From contig NZ_JASHHX010000002.1 of the NCBI RefSeq assembly GCF_030056575.1, forward strand, positions 1-64,000: a DNA stretch of 64,000 nucleotides, written 5' to 3'. The stretch comes from Rhodoblastus sp. 17X3 (GTDB taxonomy: Bacteria > Pseudomonadota > Alphaproteobacteria > Rhizobiales > Beijerinckiaceae). The notes under the pieces are model-generated. The model saw only the letters and a list, made by a program, of their open reading frames with translations. It was not told where the DNA came from and did no database searches. The position numbers and the translations under genes are program-made. Of this stretch, positions 36,482 through 46,128 are shown piece after piece; the first letter of the stretch is position 1; each line of letters starts with the position of its first letter.

Positions 36482-37209
36482 GCGTCGCTGGCGACGCCGC
36501 GGCGGAGTTCGGCGATCTCGCCGCGTTGCAGGAGCGCGTGGGCTATCGATTCGCCGATTCGTCGCTGCTGTCGCGCGCGCTGACTCATGTCAGCGCCTTG
36601 CCCGCGACGCAGGCGCTGCGTCGCGTCGATTCCTATCAGCGGCTTGAGTTTCTCGGCGACCGCGTGCTTGGCCTCGCCGTATCCGACATGCTCTGCGAAC
36701 AGTTTCCGGGCGCGGAGGAGGGCGAGCTTTCGCGCCGCCTCGCCGATCTGGTCCGCAAGGAGACCTGCGCCGACGTCGCGCGCGAATGGGGCGTGGGCGA
36801 GGTCCTGCGGCTCGGCGAGGGCGAGGCCCAGACCGGCGGCGCCAAGAAATCCGCCATTCTCGGCGACGTCTGCGAGAGCATTCTCGGCGCGATCTTCCTC
36901 GATGGCGGCTTCGCGGCGGCGCAGGCGACGATCCGCCGCTTCTTTCACGCGAAAATGCTCAATCCGGTGCGGCCGCTGCGCGATCCGAAAACCGCCTTGC
37001 AGGAATGGGCGCAGGCGCGCGGCCTGCCGCCGCCGTCCTATCGGCAATCGGGGCGGACGGGCCCGGATCACGCGCCCGTTTTCATCATGGAAGTTGTCAT
37101 CAACGGCTATGAGCCGACAGCCGCCAGGGGCAGTTCGAAACGCTTCGCCGAACAGGCCTGCGCACAGAGCTTCCTGACCCGCGAGGGCGTCTGGGAGGAG
37201 GGGGAATGA
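36478..37209 (+). CDS. rnc: ribonuclease III
   Basis: Cuts double-stranded RNA in rRNA processing and regulation. 243 aa. YQRLEFLGDRVLGLAVSD is the signature with the catalytic acidic residues, SILGAIFLDGG supplies the second set, and a C-terminal dsRBD starts near residue 165 (DPKTALQEWAQARGLPPP). ATGA overlaps with lepB and era show tight coupling. Confidence 0.96.
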   Translation: MSVAGDAAAEFGDLAALQERVGYRFADSSLLSRALTHVSALPATQALRRVDSYQRLEFLGDRVLGLAVSDMLCEQFPGAEEGELSRRLADLVRKETCADVAREWGVGEVLRLGEGEAQTGGAKKSAILGDVCESILGAIFLDGGFAAAQATIRRFFHAKMLNPVRPLRDPKTALQEWAQARGLPPPSYRQSGRTGPDHAPVFIMEVVINGYEPTAARGSSKRFAEQACAQSFLTREGVWEEGE

Positions 37210-38117
37210 CTGAGGAGACGAAGGCGCCGCGTTGCGGCTTTTGCGCCCTGATCGGCGCGCCCAACGCCGGCAAGTCGACGCTGCTCAACCAGCTCGTCGG
37301 CGCGAAGGTTTCGATCGTGTCGCGCAAGGTCCAGACCACCCGCACGCTTGTGCGCGGCATCGCGCTGGAAGGCGACGCGCAGATCATTTTCGTCGATACG
37401 CCCGGCATTTTCGCGCCCAAGCGACGGCTCGACCGCGCCATGGTCACCTCGGCCTGGGGCGGGGCGGGCGACGCCGACGTGGTTTGCCTGCTGATCGATG
37501 CGCGCAAGGGCTTGGACGAGGAGGTCGAGTCCATCCTCGAAAAGCTGCCGCAATTGCGCGCGCCGAAGATCCTCGTGCTCAACAAGATCGACACGATCGA
37601 GCATGAAAAGCTGCTCGGCCTCGCCGCCAGGCTGAACGAGCGGATTCAGTTCGCCGACACCTTCATGATCTCGGCGCTCAAAGGCCATGGCTGCGCGAAA
37701 TTCCGCGAGAAGCTCGCGGAATATATGCAGCCCGGTCCGTGGCTCTATCCCGAGGACCAGATTTCCGACGCGCCCATACGCGCGCTGGCCGCCGAGATCA
37801 CCCGCGAAAAGCTGTTCGAGCGGCTGCACGATGAGCTGCCCTACCAGTCCACGGTCGAGACCGAATTGTGGAAGGACCAGCCCGACGGCTCGGCGCGCGT
37901 GGAGCAGACGATCTATGTCACCCGCGAGGGGCAGAAGAAGATCGTGATCGGCGAAGGCGGCAAGACGATCAAGAGCATCGGCTCGGCGGCGCGCAAGGAA
38001 ATCATGGAAGCGGCGGAACAGAAGGTCCATCTGTTCCTGTTCGTGAAAGTACGCGAGAATTGGGGCGACGACCCGGAGCGCTATCGCGAAATGGGCCTGG
38101 AATTTCCCAGGAAATAA
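37206..38117 (+). CDS. era: GTPase Era
   Basis: Essential GTPase for 30S maturation, binding the 3' end of 16S rRNA. 303 aa. G1 is LIGAPNAGKSTLLNQLVG, G3 is FVDTPGIF, G4 is LNKID, and the C-terminal KH domain has IVIGEGGKTIKSIGSAAR. Translationally coupled to rnc. Confidence 0.97.
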   Translation: MTEETKAPRCGFCALIGAPNAGKSTLLNQLVGAKVSIVSRKVQTTRTLVRGIALEGDAQIIFVDTPGIFAPKRRLDRAMVTSAWGGAGDADVVCLLIDARKGLDEEVESILEKLPQLRAPKILVLNKIDTIEHEKLLGLAARLNERIQFADTFMISALKGHGCAKFREKLAEYMQPGPWLYPEDQISDAPIRALAAEITREKLFERLHDELPYQSTVETELWKDQPDGSARVEQTIYVTREGQKKIVIGEGGKTIKSIGSAARKEIMEAAEQKVHLFLFVKVRENWGDDPERYREMGLEFPRK

Positions 38118-38130
38118 GGGGGCTGCGGCC

Positions 38131-38841
38131 ATGGAATGGTCGGAGCGCGGCCTGATCCTCGGCCTGAAGAAACACGGCGAGACCAGCGTCATTCTTGAGC
38201 TGATGACGCGCGGCCACGGCCGCCATCTCGGCGTGGTGCGCGGCGGCCGCTCCAAGTCGATGCAGCCGGTGCTTCAGCCGGGCAATGAGGTCGAGGCGGT
38301 CTGGCGGGCGCGGCTGGAGGAACATCTCGGCCTCTATGCGGTCGAGCCCGCCGCCTTGCGCACCGAACTGCTGCTGTCGAGCGCGCAGGGCCTGCATGGC
38401 GTCGGTCTGCTCGGCGCGCTGCTGCGGCTGTTGCCGGAGCGCGATCCGCATCCGGGCCTGTATGAGCGGGCGCAGGTCCTGCTGTCGCAACTCACCACGC
38501 CATTGGCGCCCGCGCTATTCGTCCATTTCGAACTGGCGCTGCTCGCCGAACTCGGCTTCGGCCTCGACCTCGACCAATGCGCGGCGACGGGAGCGCGGGA
38601 AGATCTGGTCTATGTCTCGCCCAAATCCGCCCGCGCGGTGAGTCGCGACGCGGGCGCGCCCTGGGCGACGAAATTGCTGCCGCTGCCGGCATTCCTGCGC
38701 GAAGCGCCGGGCTCCCCGGTCACGCGGGAGAACGTCTGCGACGGTTTCCGTCTCACCGAATTTTTCCTCGCCCGCGATGTCTATCTGCCGCGCGGCCTCA
38801 AGCCGCCGGAAGCGCGGGCGGCTTTTATCGCGAGCTTTTGA
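38131..38841 (+). CDS. recO: DNA repair protein RecO
   Basis: RecFOR recombination mediator that loads RecA onto SSB-coated DNA. 236 aa. The N-terminal OB domain starts MEWSERGLILGLKKHGETS and contains GRHLGVVRGGRS. There is only one Cys in the region that carries the zinc site in other bacteria, so zinc binding is unlikely, as usual in Alphaproteobacteria. Thirteen nt after era. In relatives parC follows; here an insert intervenes. Confidence 0.94.
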   Translation: MEWSERGLILGLKKHGETSVILELMTRGHGRHLGVVRGGRSKSMQPVLQPGNEVEAVWRARLEEHLGLYAVEPAALRTELLLSSAQGLHGVGLLGALLRLLPERDPHPGLYERAQVLLSQLTTPLAPALFVHFELALLAELGFGLDLDQCAATGAREDLVYVSPKSARAVSRDAGAPWATKLLPLPAFLREAPGSPVTRENVCDGFRLTEFFLARDVYLPRGLKPPEARAAFIASF

Positions 38842-38901
38842 ACAATTCGGGTCGAATTCTTGCGGTGATGAAGCGCACAGACTCGACGATAGAGCCGCGC
38901 T

Positions 38902-39699
38902 TTATTTGGCCCTGAGATATAGATTCTTGAGCGTTGTCCCGGGAACGGTCCTCTCCTCGGTTGTGAAGAGGTCTTTCTTTGCCTTCACCAAATCCGAGAG
39001 CTTCTTGTAGCCGTAAACGCGGGAATCAAAGTCGGGTTGGAGCTTCGTCAGGTAGCTGCCGAATCTGCCCAAATTCGCCCAGCCGCTGTCGTCGGATGAT
39101 TGTTCCAATGCGTCCAATACGAATTTCTTGGGGAATTTCGGAGCGGGAGCGGTTGTTGGGGCTGGTTTTGTCGGCGCAGGCGCGTCCGAACAGGCGCTCG
39201 CAGCAGTGCTCTCATTCTCCGCAAAGCCGGGGCGCAGCAATTCGGTGAAAATGAACTTGTGGCAGGCGTTTCGAAAAGCGTCCGGCGTCTTTTGTTCTCC
39301 GAAACCCAGCACCGTCAGCCCTTCCTCTCTAATCCGAGTTGCGAGTCCGGTGAAGTCACTGTCGCTGGTGACAAGACAGAACCCGTCAAATTTCCGGGTA
39401 TAGAGCAGGTCCATTGCGTCGATGATGAGCGTGCTGTCCGTCGCATTCTTTCCTGTCGTGTAGGCGAATTGCTGCACGGGTTTGATGGCGTATTTCTGGA
39501 GGACGTTTTTCCACTTCCCGCTCGTGGACGCGGTGAAGTCCCCGTAGATTCGTTTCACCGTCGCTTCGCCGGACCGCGCCACTTCCGCCAGGATTCCTTC
39601 AATGGCCAATGCCTGGGCGTTATCGGCGTCAATCAGCACCGCCAGACGGGAGATCGGTTCATCGGATCCATTTTTGGCCAGAGGCCTCGATGACGCCAT
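38902..39699 (-). CDS. NYN domain protein with C-terminal LOTUS-like (OST-HTH) domain
   Basis: About 265 aa. NYN core: RLAVLIDADNAQALAIEGIL at the start, DSTLIIDAMDLLYTRKFDGF and CLVTSDSDFTGLATRIRE supply the acidic cluster. After a Pro/Ala linker, residues about 200-265 (FGSYLTKLQPDFDSRVYGYK, then KLSDLVKAK) fit an OST-HTH/LOTUS RNA-binding domain. Probably an RNA-directed nuclease or adaptor. Base composition is visibly lower in GC than the flanking operon. Start 39699 or 39765, neither with a strong site. Confidence 0.85.
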   Translation of the reverse strand: MASSRPLAKNGSDEPISRLAVLIDADNAQALAIEGILAEVARSGEATVKRIYGDFTASTSGKWKNVLQKYAIKPVQQFAYTTGKNATDSTLIIDAMDLLYTRKFDGFCLVTSDSDFTGLATRIREEGLTVLGFGEQKTPDAFRNACHKFIFTELLRPGFAENESTAASACSDAPAPTKPAPTTAPAPKFPKKFVLDALEQSSDDSGWANLGRFGSYLTKLQPDFDSRVYGYKKLSDLVKAKKDLFTTEERTVPGTTLKNLYLRAK

Positions 39700-39895
39700 C
39701 GTCGGTGCAATCCATTTGGTTGGGAATGGAGCAAAAAACAAATTCTGCGATCGCTGGCATTTCAAATCAAAAGCCGTTGCGAAATTCTGAGTCTCCGGCG
39801 GTCAATTTTTCTCTTGCGCAAATGTGGTTACTTTCGTTCCGGCCGATCTTCCTGGCCGCCGCGTGACAACCTTTCGGCTGACAGGGGCAAAAACG

Positions 39896-39919
39896 AAAAA
39901 ACCGCGCCGAAGCGCGGTT
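39896..39919 (-). terminator. minus-strand terminator, distal
   Basis: AACCGCGC and GCGCGGTT form an 8-bp stem with loop CGAA (39900-39919), and a run of As at 39896-39901 gives a U-tract on the minus strand. Serves the small gene at 39985-40227. Confidence 0.75.
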
Positions 39920-39935
39920 CATTCACCATCTTTGG

Positions 39936-39959
39936 AAAAAGGCTGGCCTTGGGGCCAGC
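39936..39959 (-). terminator. minus-strand terminator, proximal
   Basis: GCTGGCC (39942-39948) and GGCCAGC (39953-39959) with loop TTGG. Five As at 39936-39940 give the U-tract on the minus strand. Together with the one at 39896 it makes a tandem terminator. Confidence 0.72.
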
Positions 39960-39984
39960 TCTATTCACGCGGCGGCGTCAGCCT

Positions 39985-40227
39985 TCACTGGCAGACGTGG
40001 CGGACTTCCTTGTGCGAGATGCCGTAGCCTTCGTCGGCTTCGACCTCGCGGTCTTCGCAGTGGCGAACATTTGCGGCGACTGCGTCCGCCTGGATGGATG
40101 CGGCCTCGACCGCCCGCGCGCCGCCTTCCGCCATCACCTGCCCGACGGGCGAGAGATAAGCAATGGCGGAGAAAGCGAAAAGGCCCAGCAGAAACAACAA
40201 TGGCATCAAGCGATTCGACGTTTTCAT
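39985..40227 (-). CDS. small secreted or membrane protein, unknown function
   Basis: 80 aa from ATG 40227, preceded by GAGG. It has a hydrophobic N-terminus (LMPLLFLLGLFAFSAIAYL) that is either a signal peptide or anchor. The mature part is acidic and ends ADEGYGISHKEVRHVCQ, with two cysteines (RHCED and HVCQ). Alternative starts lie at 40242 and 40296. Followed on its strand by tandem terminators. Family not recognised. Confidence 0.68.
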   Translation of the reverse strand: MKTSNRLMPLLFLLGLFAFSAIAYLSPVGQVMAEGGARAVEAASIQADAVAANVRHCEDREVEADEGYGISHKEVRHVCQ

Positions 40228-40477
40228 GACTGCCTCAGTCATCGATCCCGACGCAAACGCCTCGGGCAAGACATATGCCTTGCCGCGATCAAGCATTCAG
40301 ACGCCGGGAATTGAACAGTTCAGGGGGATAAAGGTTCCGCATGTGCGAAATGTCCATCGCGTTCTAGACCCGCCGACCGCGCCAGACTAGTGCGGAAAGG
40401 ACACATATTTCGTTAAAATCGAGAAGCGTACAAATAGCGAACTTGAACGGGGCGCCCGGCTGATCTATGGCTGGCCC

Positions 40478-42724
40478 ATGGCCAAACCGCATGTGCCGCC
40501 GCCCGGCGAGAACAATCAGCCGATCAATCTGCGCGACGCGCTGGAAGAGCGCTATCTCGCCTATGCCTTGTCGACCATCATGGGCCGCGCCCTGCCGGAC
40601 GCGCGCGACGGGCTGAAGCCGGTGCACCGCCGCATTCTCTATGGCATGCACATCCTGCGGCTCGATCCCGGCGCGCCGTTCAAAAAATGCGCGAAGATCG
40701 TCGGCGACGTAATGGGCTCCTTCCATCCGCATGGCGATCAGGCGATCTATGACGCGCTCGTGCGGCTGGCGCAGGATTTCGCGTCGCGCTACCCGCTGGT
40801 CGACGGCCAGGGCAATTTCGGCAATATCGACGGCGACGGCGCCGCCGCCTATCGTTACACCGAAGCGCGCATGACCGATGTCGCCCGGGCCTTGCTCGAA
40901 GGCATCGACGAAGACGCCATCGACTTCCGCGAGAATTATTCGGGCGACCAGAAGGAGCCGGTGGTCCTGCCCTCGGCCTTCCCGAACCTGCTCGCCAATG
41001 GCAGCCAGGGCATCGCGGTCGGCATGGCGACCTCGATCCCGCCCCATAATGTGGCGGAGCTTTGCGACGCCGCGCTCTATCTCATCGCCAATCCGAAAGC
41101 CGACGCCGCCCAGCTTATCACTTTCGTGCCGGGGCCGGACTTCCCGACCGGCGGCGTCATCGTCGATTCGCGCGAGACCATCGCCGAGACCTATCGCACC
41201 GGGCGCGGCTCGTTCCGCATTCGCGCGCGCTGGGCGAAGGAAGAGGGCGCGCGCGGCGTCTGGAACGTTGTGGTGACGGAAATTCCGTATGGCGTGCAGA
41301 AATCGCGGCTGATTGAGAAGCTGGCGGAACTGGTCAACGAGAAGAAATTGCCGCTGCTCGCCGATGTCCGCGACGAATCGGCCGAGGACGTGCGCATCGT
41401 GCTCGAACCCCGCGCGCGAAATGTCGATCCGAGCGTCATGATGGAAAGCCTTTTCCGCATGAGCGAGCTGGAAACGCGCTTCGCCATGAACATGAACGTT
41501 CTGGTCGATGGCGTCGTTCCGCGCGTGCTCTCGCTGCCCGAGGCGCTGCGGCAATGGCTCGACCATCGCCGCAATGTGCTGGTCCGCCGCGCGCAGTTCC
41601 GGCTGGGCGAGATCGAGCGCCGGCTCGAAGTCCTGGCCGGCATGCTCATCGCCTTCCTCAATCTCGACGAGGTGATCCGCATCATCCGCGAGGAGGAAGA
41701 GCCCAAGGACGTGCTGAAGGCGCAATTCGCGCTTACCGAAAACCAGGCCAATTATATTCTCGACACCCGCCTGCGCGCGCTGCGCCGCCTGGAAGAGATG
41801 AAGCTGCGCGACGAGCACGCCGAGTTGACGAAGGAAAAGGCCGATCTCGAGGATCTCGTCGGCGGCGAAGCCCGACAATGGAAGACGATCACCGCGCAGA
41901 TTCGCGAGATCAAGAAGAAATGGGGCCCGCTGACCGCGATCGGCAAGCGCCGCACCAGTTTTGAGGCGCCGCCCGCCAGCGCGGAGAATTTCGACCTCGC
42001 CGACGTGCTGGTCGAGCGCGAGCCGGTCACCATCGTCGTCAGCCACAAGGGCTGGATCCGCGCGCTGAAAGGTCAGGTCGCGGACCTGTCAAATGTGCAA
42101 TTCAAGGGCGACGATTCGCTGCGGCTGTCCTTTTTCGCGGAAACGACCTCGAAAATTCTCGTCCTGTCCACGGACGGCAAGGTCTTCACGCTTGAGGCGT
42201 CCAAACTGCCCGGCGGCCGCGGGGCGGGCGAGCCGATGCGCCTGCTCGCCGACATCGGCGACAATGAGGATGTCGCCGCCGTCTTCGTCTATCGTCCCGG
42301 GCTGAAAATGATCGTCGCGACGACGGACGGACGCGGATTTTTGGCCGCGCAGGACGATATGGTCGGCAATACGCGCAAGGGCAAGATGCTGCTCGGCGTG
42401 GATGGGGCGGCCAAGGCGCGCTTTGTCGTCCCGGCCGAGGGCGACCATGTCGCCGTCATTGGCGAGAACCGCAAATTGCTGTGCTTCCCTCTATCCGAAC
42501 TGCCGGAAATGACCCGGGGCAAGGGCGTGCGCCTGCAACGCTACAAGGACGGCGGCCTCTCGGACCTCAGGACTTTTGCGCTCAGCGAGGGCCTGAGCTG
42601 GATCGATCCGGCGGGCCGCGTCTTCAATGTCGCGGCGGACGCCTTGACCGAATGGATCGGGCACCGCGCCGACGCCGGCCGCCTGCCGCCCAAGGGCTTT
42701 CCGAAGGCGAACAAGTTTTCCTGA
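40478..42724 (+). CDS. parC: DNA topoisomerase IV subunit A
   Basis: Decatenates daughter chromosomes together with ParE. 748 aa. The breakage-reunion domain has [20 protein letters not shown]-like sequence around residue 32, and [12 protein letters not shown] carries the active-site Tyr. A GyrA/ParC C-terminal beta-pinwheel follows from about residue 520 ([14 protein letters not shown] blade). ATG 40478 gives the typical start. Convergent with murI, 4 nt apart. Confidence 0.96.
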   Translation: MAKPHVPPPGENNQPINLRDALEERYLAYALSTIMGRALPDARDGLKPVHRRILYGMHILRLDPGAPFKKCAKIVGDVMGSFHPHGDQAIYDALVRLAQDFASRYPLVDGQGNFGNIDGDGAAAYRYTEARMTDVARALLEGIDEDAIDFRENYSGDQKEPVVLPSAFPNLLANGSQGIAVGMATSIPPHNVAELCDAALYLIANPKADAAQLITFVPGPDFPTGGVIVDSRETIAETYRTGRGSFRIRARWAKEEGARGVWNVVVTEIPYGVQKSRLIEKLAELVNEKKLPLLADVRDESAEDVRIVLEPRARNVDPSVMMESLFRMSELETRFAMNMNVLVDGVVPRVLSLPEALRQWLDHRRNVLVRRAQFRLGEIERRLEVLAGMLIAFLNLDEVIRIIREEEEPKDVLKAQFALTENQANYILDTRLRALRRLEEMKLRDEHAELTKEKADLEDLVGGEARQWKTITAQIREIKKKWGPLTAIGKRRTSFEAPPASAENFDLADVLVEREPVTIVVSHKGWIRALKGQVADLSNVQFKGDDSLRLSFFAETTSKILVLSTDGKVFTLEASKLPGGRGAGEPMRLLADIGDNEDVAAVFVYRPGLKMIVATTDGRGFLAAQDDMVGNTRKGKMLLGVDGAAKARFVVPAEGDHVAVIGENRKLLCFPLSELPEMTRGKGVRLQRYKDGGLSDLRTFALSEGLSWIDPAGRVFNVAADALTEWIGHRADAGRLPPKGFPKANKFS

Positions 42725-42728
42725 ACGA

Positions 42729-43553
42729 TCAGGCTGAGGCGCGCGGTCGGGCCGCGAGCGCGATGCTTCGGCGCAGCACGTCGAGCGTCTTCAGCAGGCG
42801 CGGCGCGGGCGCGGCGCCGCTGGTGAAGACGAAATCGAAGGCGGCGTCGCGGATCTCGTGGGAGGGGAAGCGCTCCGACAGCACATGGTCGGCGCGCCGC
42901 GCAATGGCGGGGGCGGGGTCGATCCAGCGCACGGGCCAGGGCGCCAGCCGTTTGAACGAGTCCAGCAGCAGCGGATAATGGGTGCAGGCGAGCACTACGG
43001 AATCGGTGCGGCGTCCGTCATGCTCGACAAAACAGGGCGTGATCTCGGCCGCAATATCCGCGTCGGCGACGCTCTCGCCCTGCATATAGACTTCGGCGAG
43101 GCCGGCGAGTTTTTGGGAGCCGACCAGCGTGACTTCGCAATGGCCGGCGAATTTCTCGATCAGGTCGCGGGTATAGTCGCGCGCCACCGTGCCAGGCGTG
43201 GCGAGAACCGAGATCAGCCGAGAATGCGATCCTTCCGCCGCAGGCTTGATCGCTGGCACGGTCCCGACGAAAGGCATCTCCGGCCAGCCCGTGCGCAGAT
43301 GCGGCAAAACCAGTGTCGAGGCGGTGTTGCAGGCGATCACGACGCAATCCGGCGCATGGTCCGCGATGAGCCGCTCCATGGCCGCCAGCACCAGCGCCGT
43401 GACCTCGTCCTCGCCTTTCGGCCCATAGGGAAAGCCGAGATCGTCGGCGGCATAGACGTAATCGGCGTCGGGACGCTGAGCCGCCAGCGCGCGAAACACC
43501 GTCAGCCCGCCGAGGCCGGAATCGAATACGAGGATTTTGGGGCTGCGGTTCAT
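42729..43553 (-). CDS. murI: glutamate racemase
   Basis: Makes D-glutamate for peptidoglycan. 274 aa. The two catalytic cysteines are in VVIACNTASTL and VLACTHYPLL, and ILVFDSGLGGLTVFRAL is the N-terminal signature. ATG 43553 is chosen. GTG 43565 is an alternative. Confidence 0.95.
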   Translation of the reverse strand: MNRSPKILVFDSGLGGLTVFRALAAQRPDADYVYAADDLGFPYGPKGEDEVTALVLAAMERLIADHAPDCVVIACNTASTLVLPHLRTGWPEMPFVGTVPAIKPAAEGSHSRLISVLATPGTVARDYTRDLIEKFAGHCEVTLVGSQKLAGLAEVYMQGESVADADIAAEITPCFVEHDGRRTDSVVLACTHYPLLLDSFKRLAPWPVRWIDPAPAIARRADHVLSERFPSHEIRDAAFDFVFTSGAAPAPRLLKTLDVLRRSIALAARPRASA

Positions 43554-43689
43554 TATCTTGCGCACGCGCCGAATAGCTTTGTCAGGAGTCAGGGGAACGC
43601 TTTTAACGTGAAGAAAGGCTTAACGCCACCGGCGGGCCGGGGCGGCTGTGCTAAACTCCGTTGAAATAGGGCGAGGATTGGGGAAGCAG

Positions 43690-44694
43690 ATGCCGACAAA
43701 CAAGGGATTCGTTCTCGCCTCGCGGCCCGGCCCCGGCGCCAAGGCCCGCGTCGAGAATTTCGAGCTGTTCGAGCGTCCGGCGCCCGAGCCGGGACCGGGG
43801 CAGGTTCTGGTGCGCCACGAATATCTCTCGCTCGACCCCTATATGCGCGGCCGGATGGACGACGTGAAGTCCTACGCGGCCAGCCAGCCGCTGGGCGAGC
43901 CGATGATCGGCGGGACGGTCGGCGAGGTCGTGGGGTCGAAAAACGCTCGCTTCGCCGTTGGCGACAAGGTCGTCGGCATGGGCGGCTGGCAGCTTTACAG
44001 CCTCGACGACGGGTCCATGCTGCGCAAGATCGAACCGAAGGACATTCCGATTCAGGCTTGGCTGGGGCCGATGGGCATGCCGGGCGTGACCGCCTGGTAT
44101 GGCGTCAACAGGATCATCGCGCCCAAGGCCGGCGAAACGCTGGTCGTCTCGGCGGCGACCGGGGCGGTGGGGTCGGCCGTCGGACAACTGGCCAATGCGG
44201 CAGGCGCGCGCGCGGTCGGCATCGCGGGCGGTCCGGAAAAATGCGCCTATGCTGTCGACATTCTGGGCTTCGACGCCTGTGTCGATCATCGCGCGGAAAA
44301 TTTCGACGTGCTGCTGAAGGAAGCCGCGCCGGCGGGCATTGACGGCCTGTTCGAGAATGTCGGCGGCAAATGTTTCGACGCCTGTTCCCGGCGCCTCAAC
44401 ACTTTTGCGCGCATCGCCATTTGCGGACTGATCGCCTCCTATCAGGGCGCGGAGACATCCAGCCTGGGAGATTTGCGCATTGTACTTGTGAAAAGGGCCC
44501 GGATCGAAGGCTTTATCGTCTTCGACCACCTGCCGCTGTGGCCGCAGGCGCTGGTCGAACTCGGCGCCCTGATCGTCGCCGGCAGGCTGCATTGGCGCGA
44601 AACCGTGGCGGAGGGCGTCGAGGCCGCGCCGGCCGCTTTTCTGGGACTGCTGGAAGGCCGGAATTTCGGCAAGCAACTGGTGAAACTGCGCTGA
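43690..44694 (+). CDS. NADP-dependent oxidoreductase, zinc-independent MDR family (CurA-like)
   Basis: 334 aa. N-terminal half has YLSLDPYMRGRMDD and PMIGGTVGEVV, typical of curcumin/alkenal reductase-type MDR enzymes. The Rossmann motif is SAATGAVGSAVGQLA. No zinc cysteines. GGGGAAG precedes the ATG. Probably reduces activated C=C bonds, but the substrate is not indicated. Confidence 0.92.
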   Translation: MPTNKGFVLASRPGPGAKARVENFELFERPAPEPGPGQVLVRHEYLSLDPYMRGRMDDVKSYAASQPLGEPMIGGTVGEVVGSKNARFAVGDKVVGMGGWQLYSLDDGSMLRKIEPKDIPIQAWLGPMGMPGVTAWYGVNRIIAPKAGETLVVSAATGAVGSAVGQLANAAGARAVGIAGGPEKCAYAVDILGFDACVDHRAENFDVLLKEAAPAGIDGLFENVGGKCFDACSRRLNTFARIAICGLIASYQGAETSSLGDLRIVLVKRARIEGFIVFDHLPLWPQALVELGALIVAGRLHWRETVAEGVEAAPAAFLGLLEGRNFGKQLVKLR

Positions 44695-44842
44695 ATCGGG
44701 CGCGAAAAGCCATTCGCGGATTGACTTATGCCGCGCCGGCCTCTATCACGCCCCATCTTCGCGCGGCCAAAAGCTGGAGCGAAGGTTCGCACCCGTGACC
44801 GTTCCCAACTGGCCAAAGGCCTTCATGGTGAGCCGTCTGTCG

Positions 44843-44894
44843 GCCCGGAATCTTCCGGGCAGAGGAGGGGGCGTACTTCCCGCGCGGCGGGAGG
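44843..44894 (+). other. two hairpins in the rpsD leader
   Basis: GCCCGGA (44843-44849) pairs with TCCGGGC (44854-44860), loop ATCT. CTTCCCGC (44876-44883) pairs with GCGGGAGG (44887-44894), with one T-G wobble. They end about 75 nt before the rpsD start in a 275-nt gene-free leader. Possible S4 feedback site, by analogy only. Confidence 0.45.
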
Positions 44895-44969
44895 ACGCTT
44901 TTCCACGGCGCATTCATTTGCGTTCGCGTGACGCTGTCCTCATGCCGCATTCGAGTTTTGAGGACTTAG

Positions 44970-45587
44970 ATGACCAAGCGTTCAGAAGCCAAGTATAAAA
45001 TCGACCGCCGTATGGGCCAGAATATCTGGGGCCGCCCCAAGAGCCCGGTCAATCGCCGCGAATACGGCCCCGGCCAGCATGGCCAGCGCCGCAAGGGCAA
45101 GCTCTCCGATTTCGGCACCCAGCTCAAGGCCAAGCAGAAGCTCAAGGGCTATTACGGCAATATTTCCGAGAAGCAGTTCCGCAAATATTACGCCGAAGCG
45201 ATCCGTATGAAGGGCGACTCCTCGGACAACCTGATCGGCCTGCTGGAGCGTCGCCTCGACGCCGTGGTCTATCGCGCCAAGTTCGTGCCGACCGTCTTCG
45301 CCGCGCGCCAGTTCGTCAACCATGGCCATGTCAAGGTCAACGGCCGCCGCGTCAACATCGCCTCTTATCTGGTGAAGCCGGGCGATGTGGTCGAAGTCAA
45401 GGAAGCCTCGCGCCAGCTCGTGATCGTGCTGGAATCGGTCGGCCTCGCCGAGCGCGACGTGCCGGATTTCTACGAGGTGGATCATTCCAAGATGACCGCC
45501 AAGCTGACCCGCGTCCCGCTGCCGAGCGAAGTGCCCTATCCGGTCCAGATGGAGCCGAATCTGGTCATCGAATTCTATTCGCGCTGA
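44970..45587 (+). CDS. rpsD: 30S ribosomal protein S4
   Basis: S4, 205 aa, primary 16S 5'-domain binder and translational repressor in other bacteria. [39 protein letters not shown], and the S4 domain ([20 protein letters not shown]) are intact. It stands alone here, outside the alpha block, as in other Hyphomicrobiales. A strong terminator follows. Confidence 0.97.
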   Translation: MTKRSEAKYKIDRRMGQNIWGRPKSPVNRREYGPGQHGQRRKGKLSDFGTQLKAKQKLKGYYGNISEKQFRKYYAEAIRMKGDSSDNLIGLLERRLDAVVYRAKFVPTVFAARQFVNHGHVKVNGRRVNIASYLVKPGDVVEVKEASRQLVIVLESVGLAERDVPDFYEVDHSKMTAKLTRVPLPSEVPYPVQMEPNLVIEFYSR

Positions 45588-45613
45588 TTTTTTGTCGCGA
45601 AGCTTCAATCTGG

Positions 45614-45640
45614 AAAGGCCGCCTTCGGGCGGCCTTTTTT
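45614..45640 (+). terminator. rho-independent terminator after rpsD
   Basis: AAAGGCCGCC (45614-45623) pairs with GGCGGCCTTT (45628-45637), loop TTCG, followed by TTT to 45640. Confidence 0.93.
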
Positions 45641-45826
45641 CGTTCTGCGGCCAAACGCCGCGGCGGGTTGGGCGATTGATACACGTCAACGACCGAATCC
45701 GGTTCCGGCGCGATCTTCCGGGCCTCGGGCGAAGCGAAAGCGCGATGACGTTTGCGCCGCCGGTGGACGCGAAAGAACAAGCCCGAGCGATCCGACCGCT
45801 TCGCTCAGGCGTTTCGGGAGGCGATG

Positions 45827-46024
45827 ATGAGCAGATTGGCTGCTTTGTTGTGGATCATGGGCGGCTCCGTGTTGGCGGGAGTCGCGGTCATGGTCGTTCT
45901 GATGATTCCCTCGCTGCAATCCGACGCGATGCGCTTGATTCCCCTTGCCGCGATCGTCGGCTACGCCGTGGGCGTTCCGCTGGCCCTGATCGCCGCGAAA
46001 GCTATTACGCACAAGGCCGGATGA
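45827..46024 (+). CDS. small two-helix membrane protein
   Basis: 65 aa from ATG 45827 with GGAGG at 45817-45821. Two hydrophobic stretches (LLWIMGGSVLAGVAVMVVLM and LIPLAAIVGYAVGVPLALIA) fill nearly the whole protein. The end is basic (AKAITHKAG). ATG 45824 is too close to the Shine-Dalgarno, so 45827 is preferred. Function unknown. Confidence 0.7.
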   Translation: MSRLAALLWIMGGSVLAGVAVMVVLMIPSLQSDAMRLIPLAAIVGYAVGVPLALIAAKAITHKAG

Positions 46025-46128
46025 TGGCGACGCCCCTTTCGGAGCGCGGCGGCGTCTGGCGCTGTTTCGCATTCTGAGGCCGCCGCGTCCAGCTCAGCGG
46101 CGCGTCGCGGCGTCCGCGATCAAATTGG

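Noticed and set aside
40364-42046. 560-codon minus-strand frame opposite parC
   Set aside because: Shadow of the ParC breakage-reunion domain.
43602-43618. TTAA...TTAA pair upstream of the oxidoreductase gene
   Set aside because: Spacing is 13 nt, not the 7 nt of a CtrA site.
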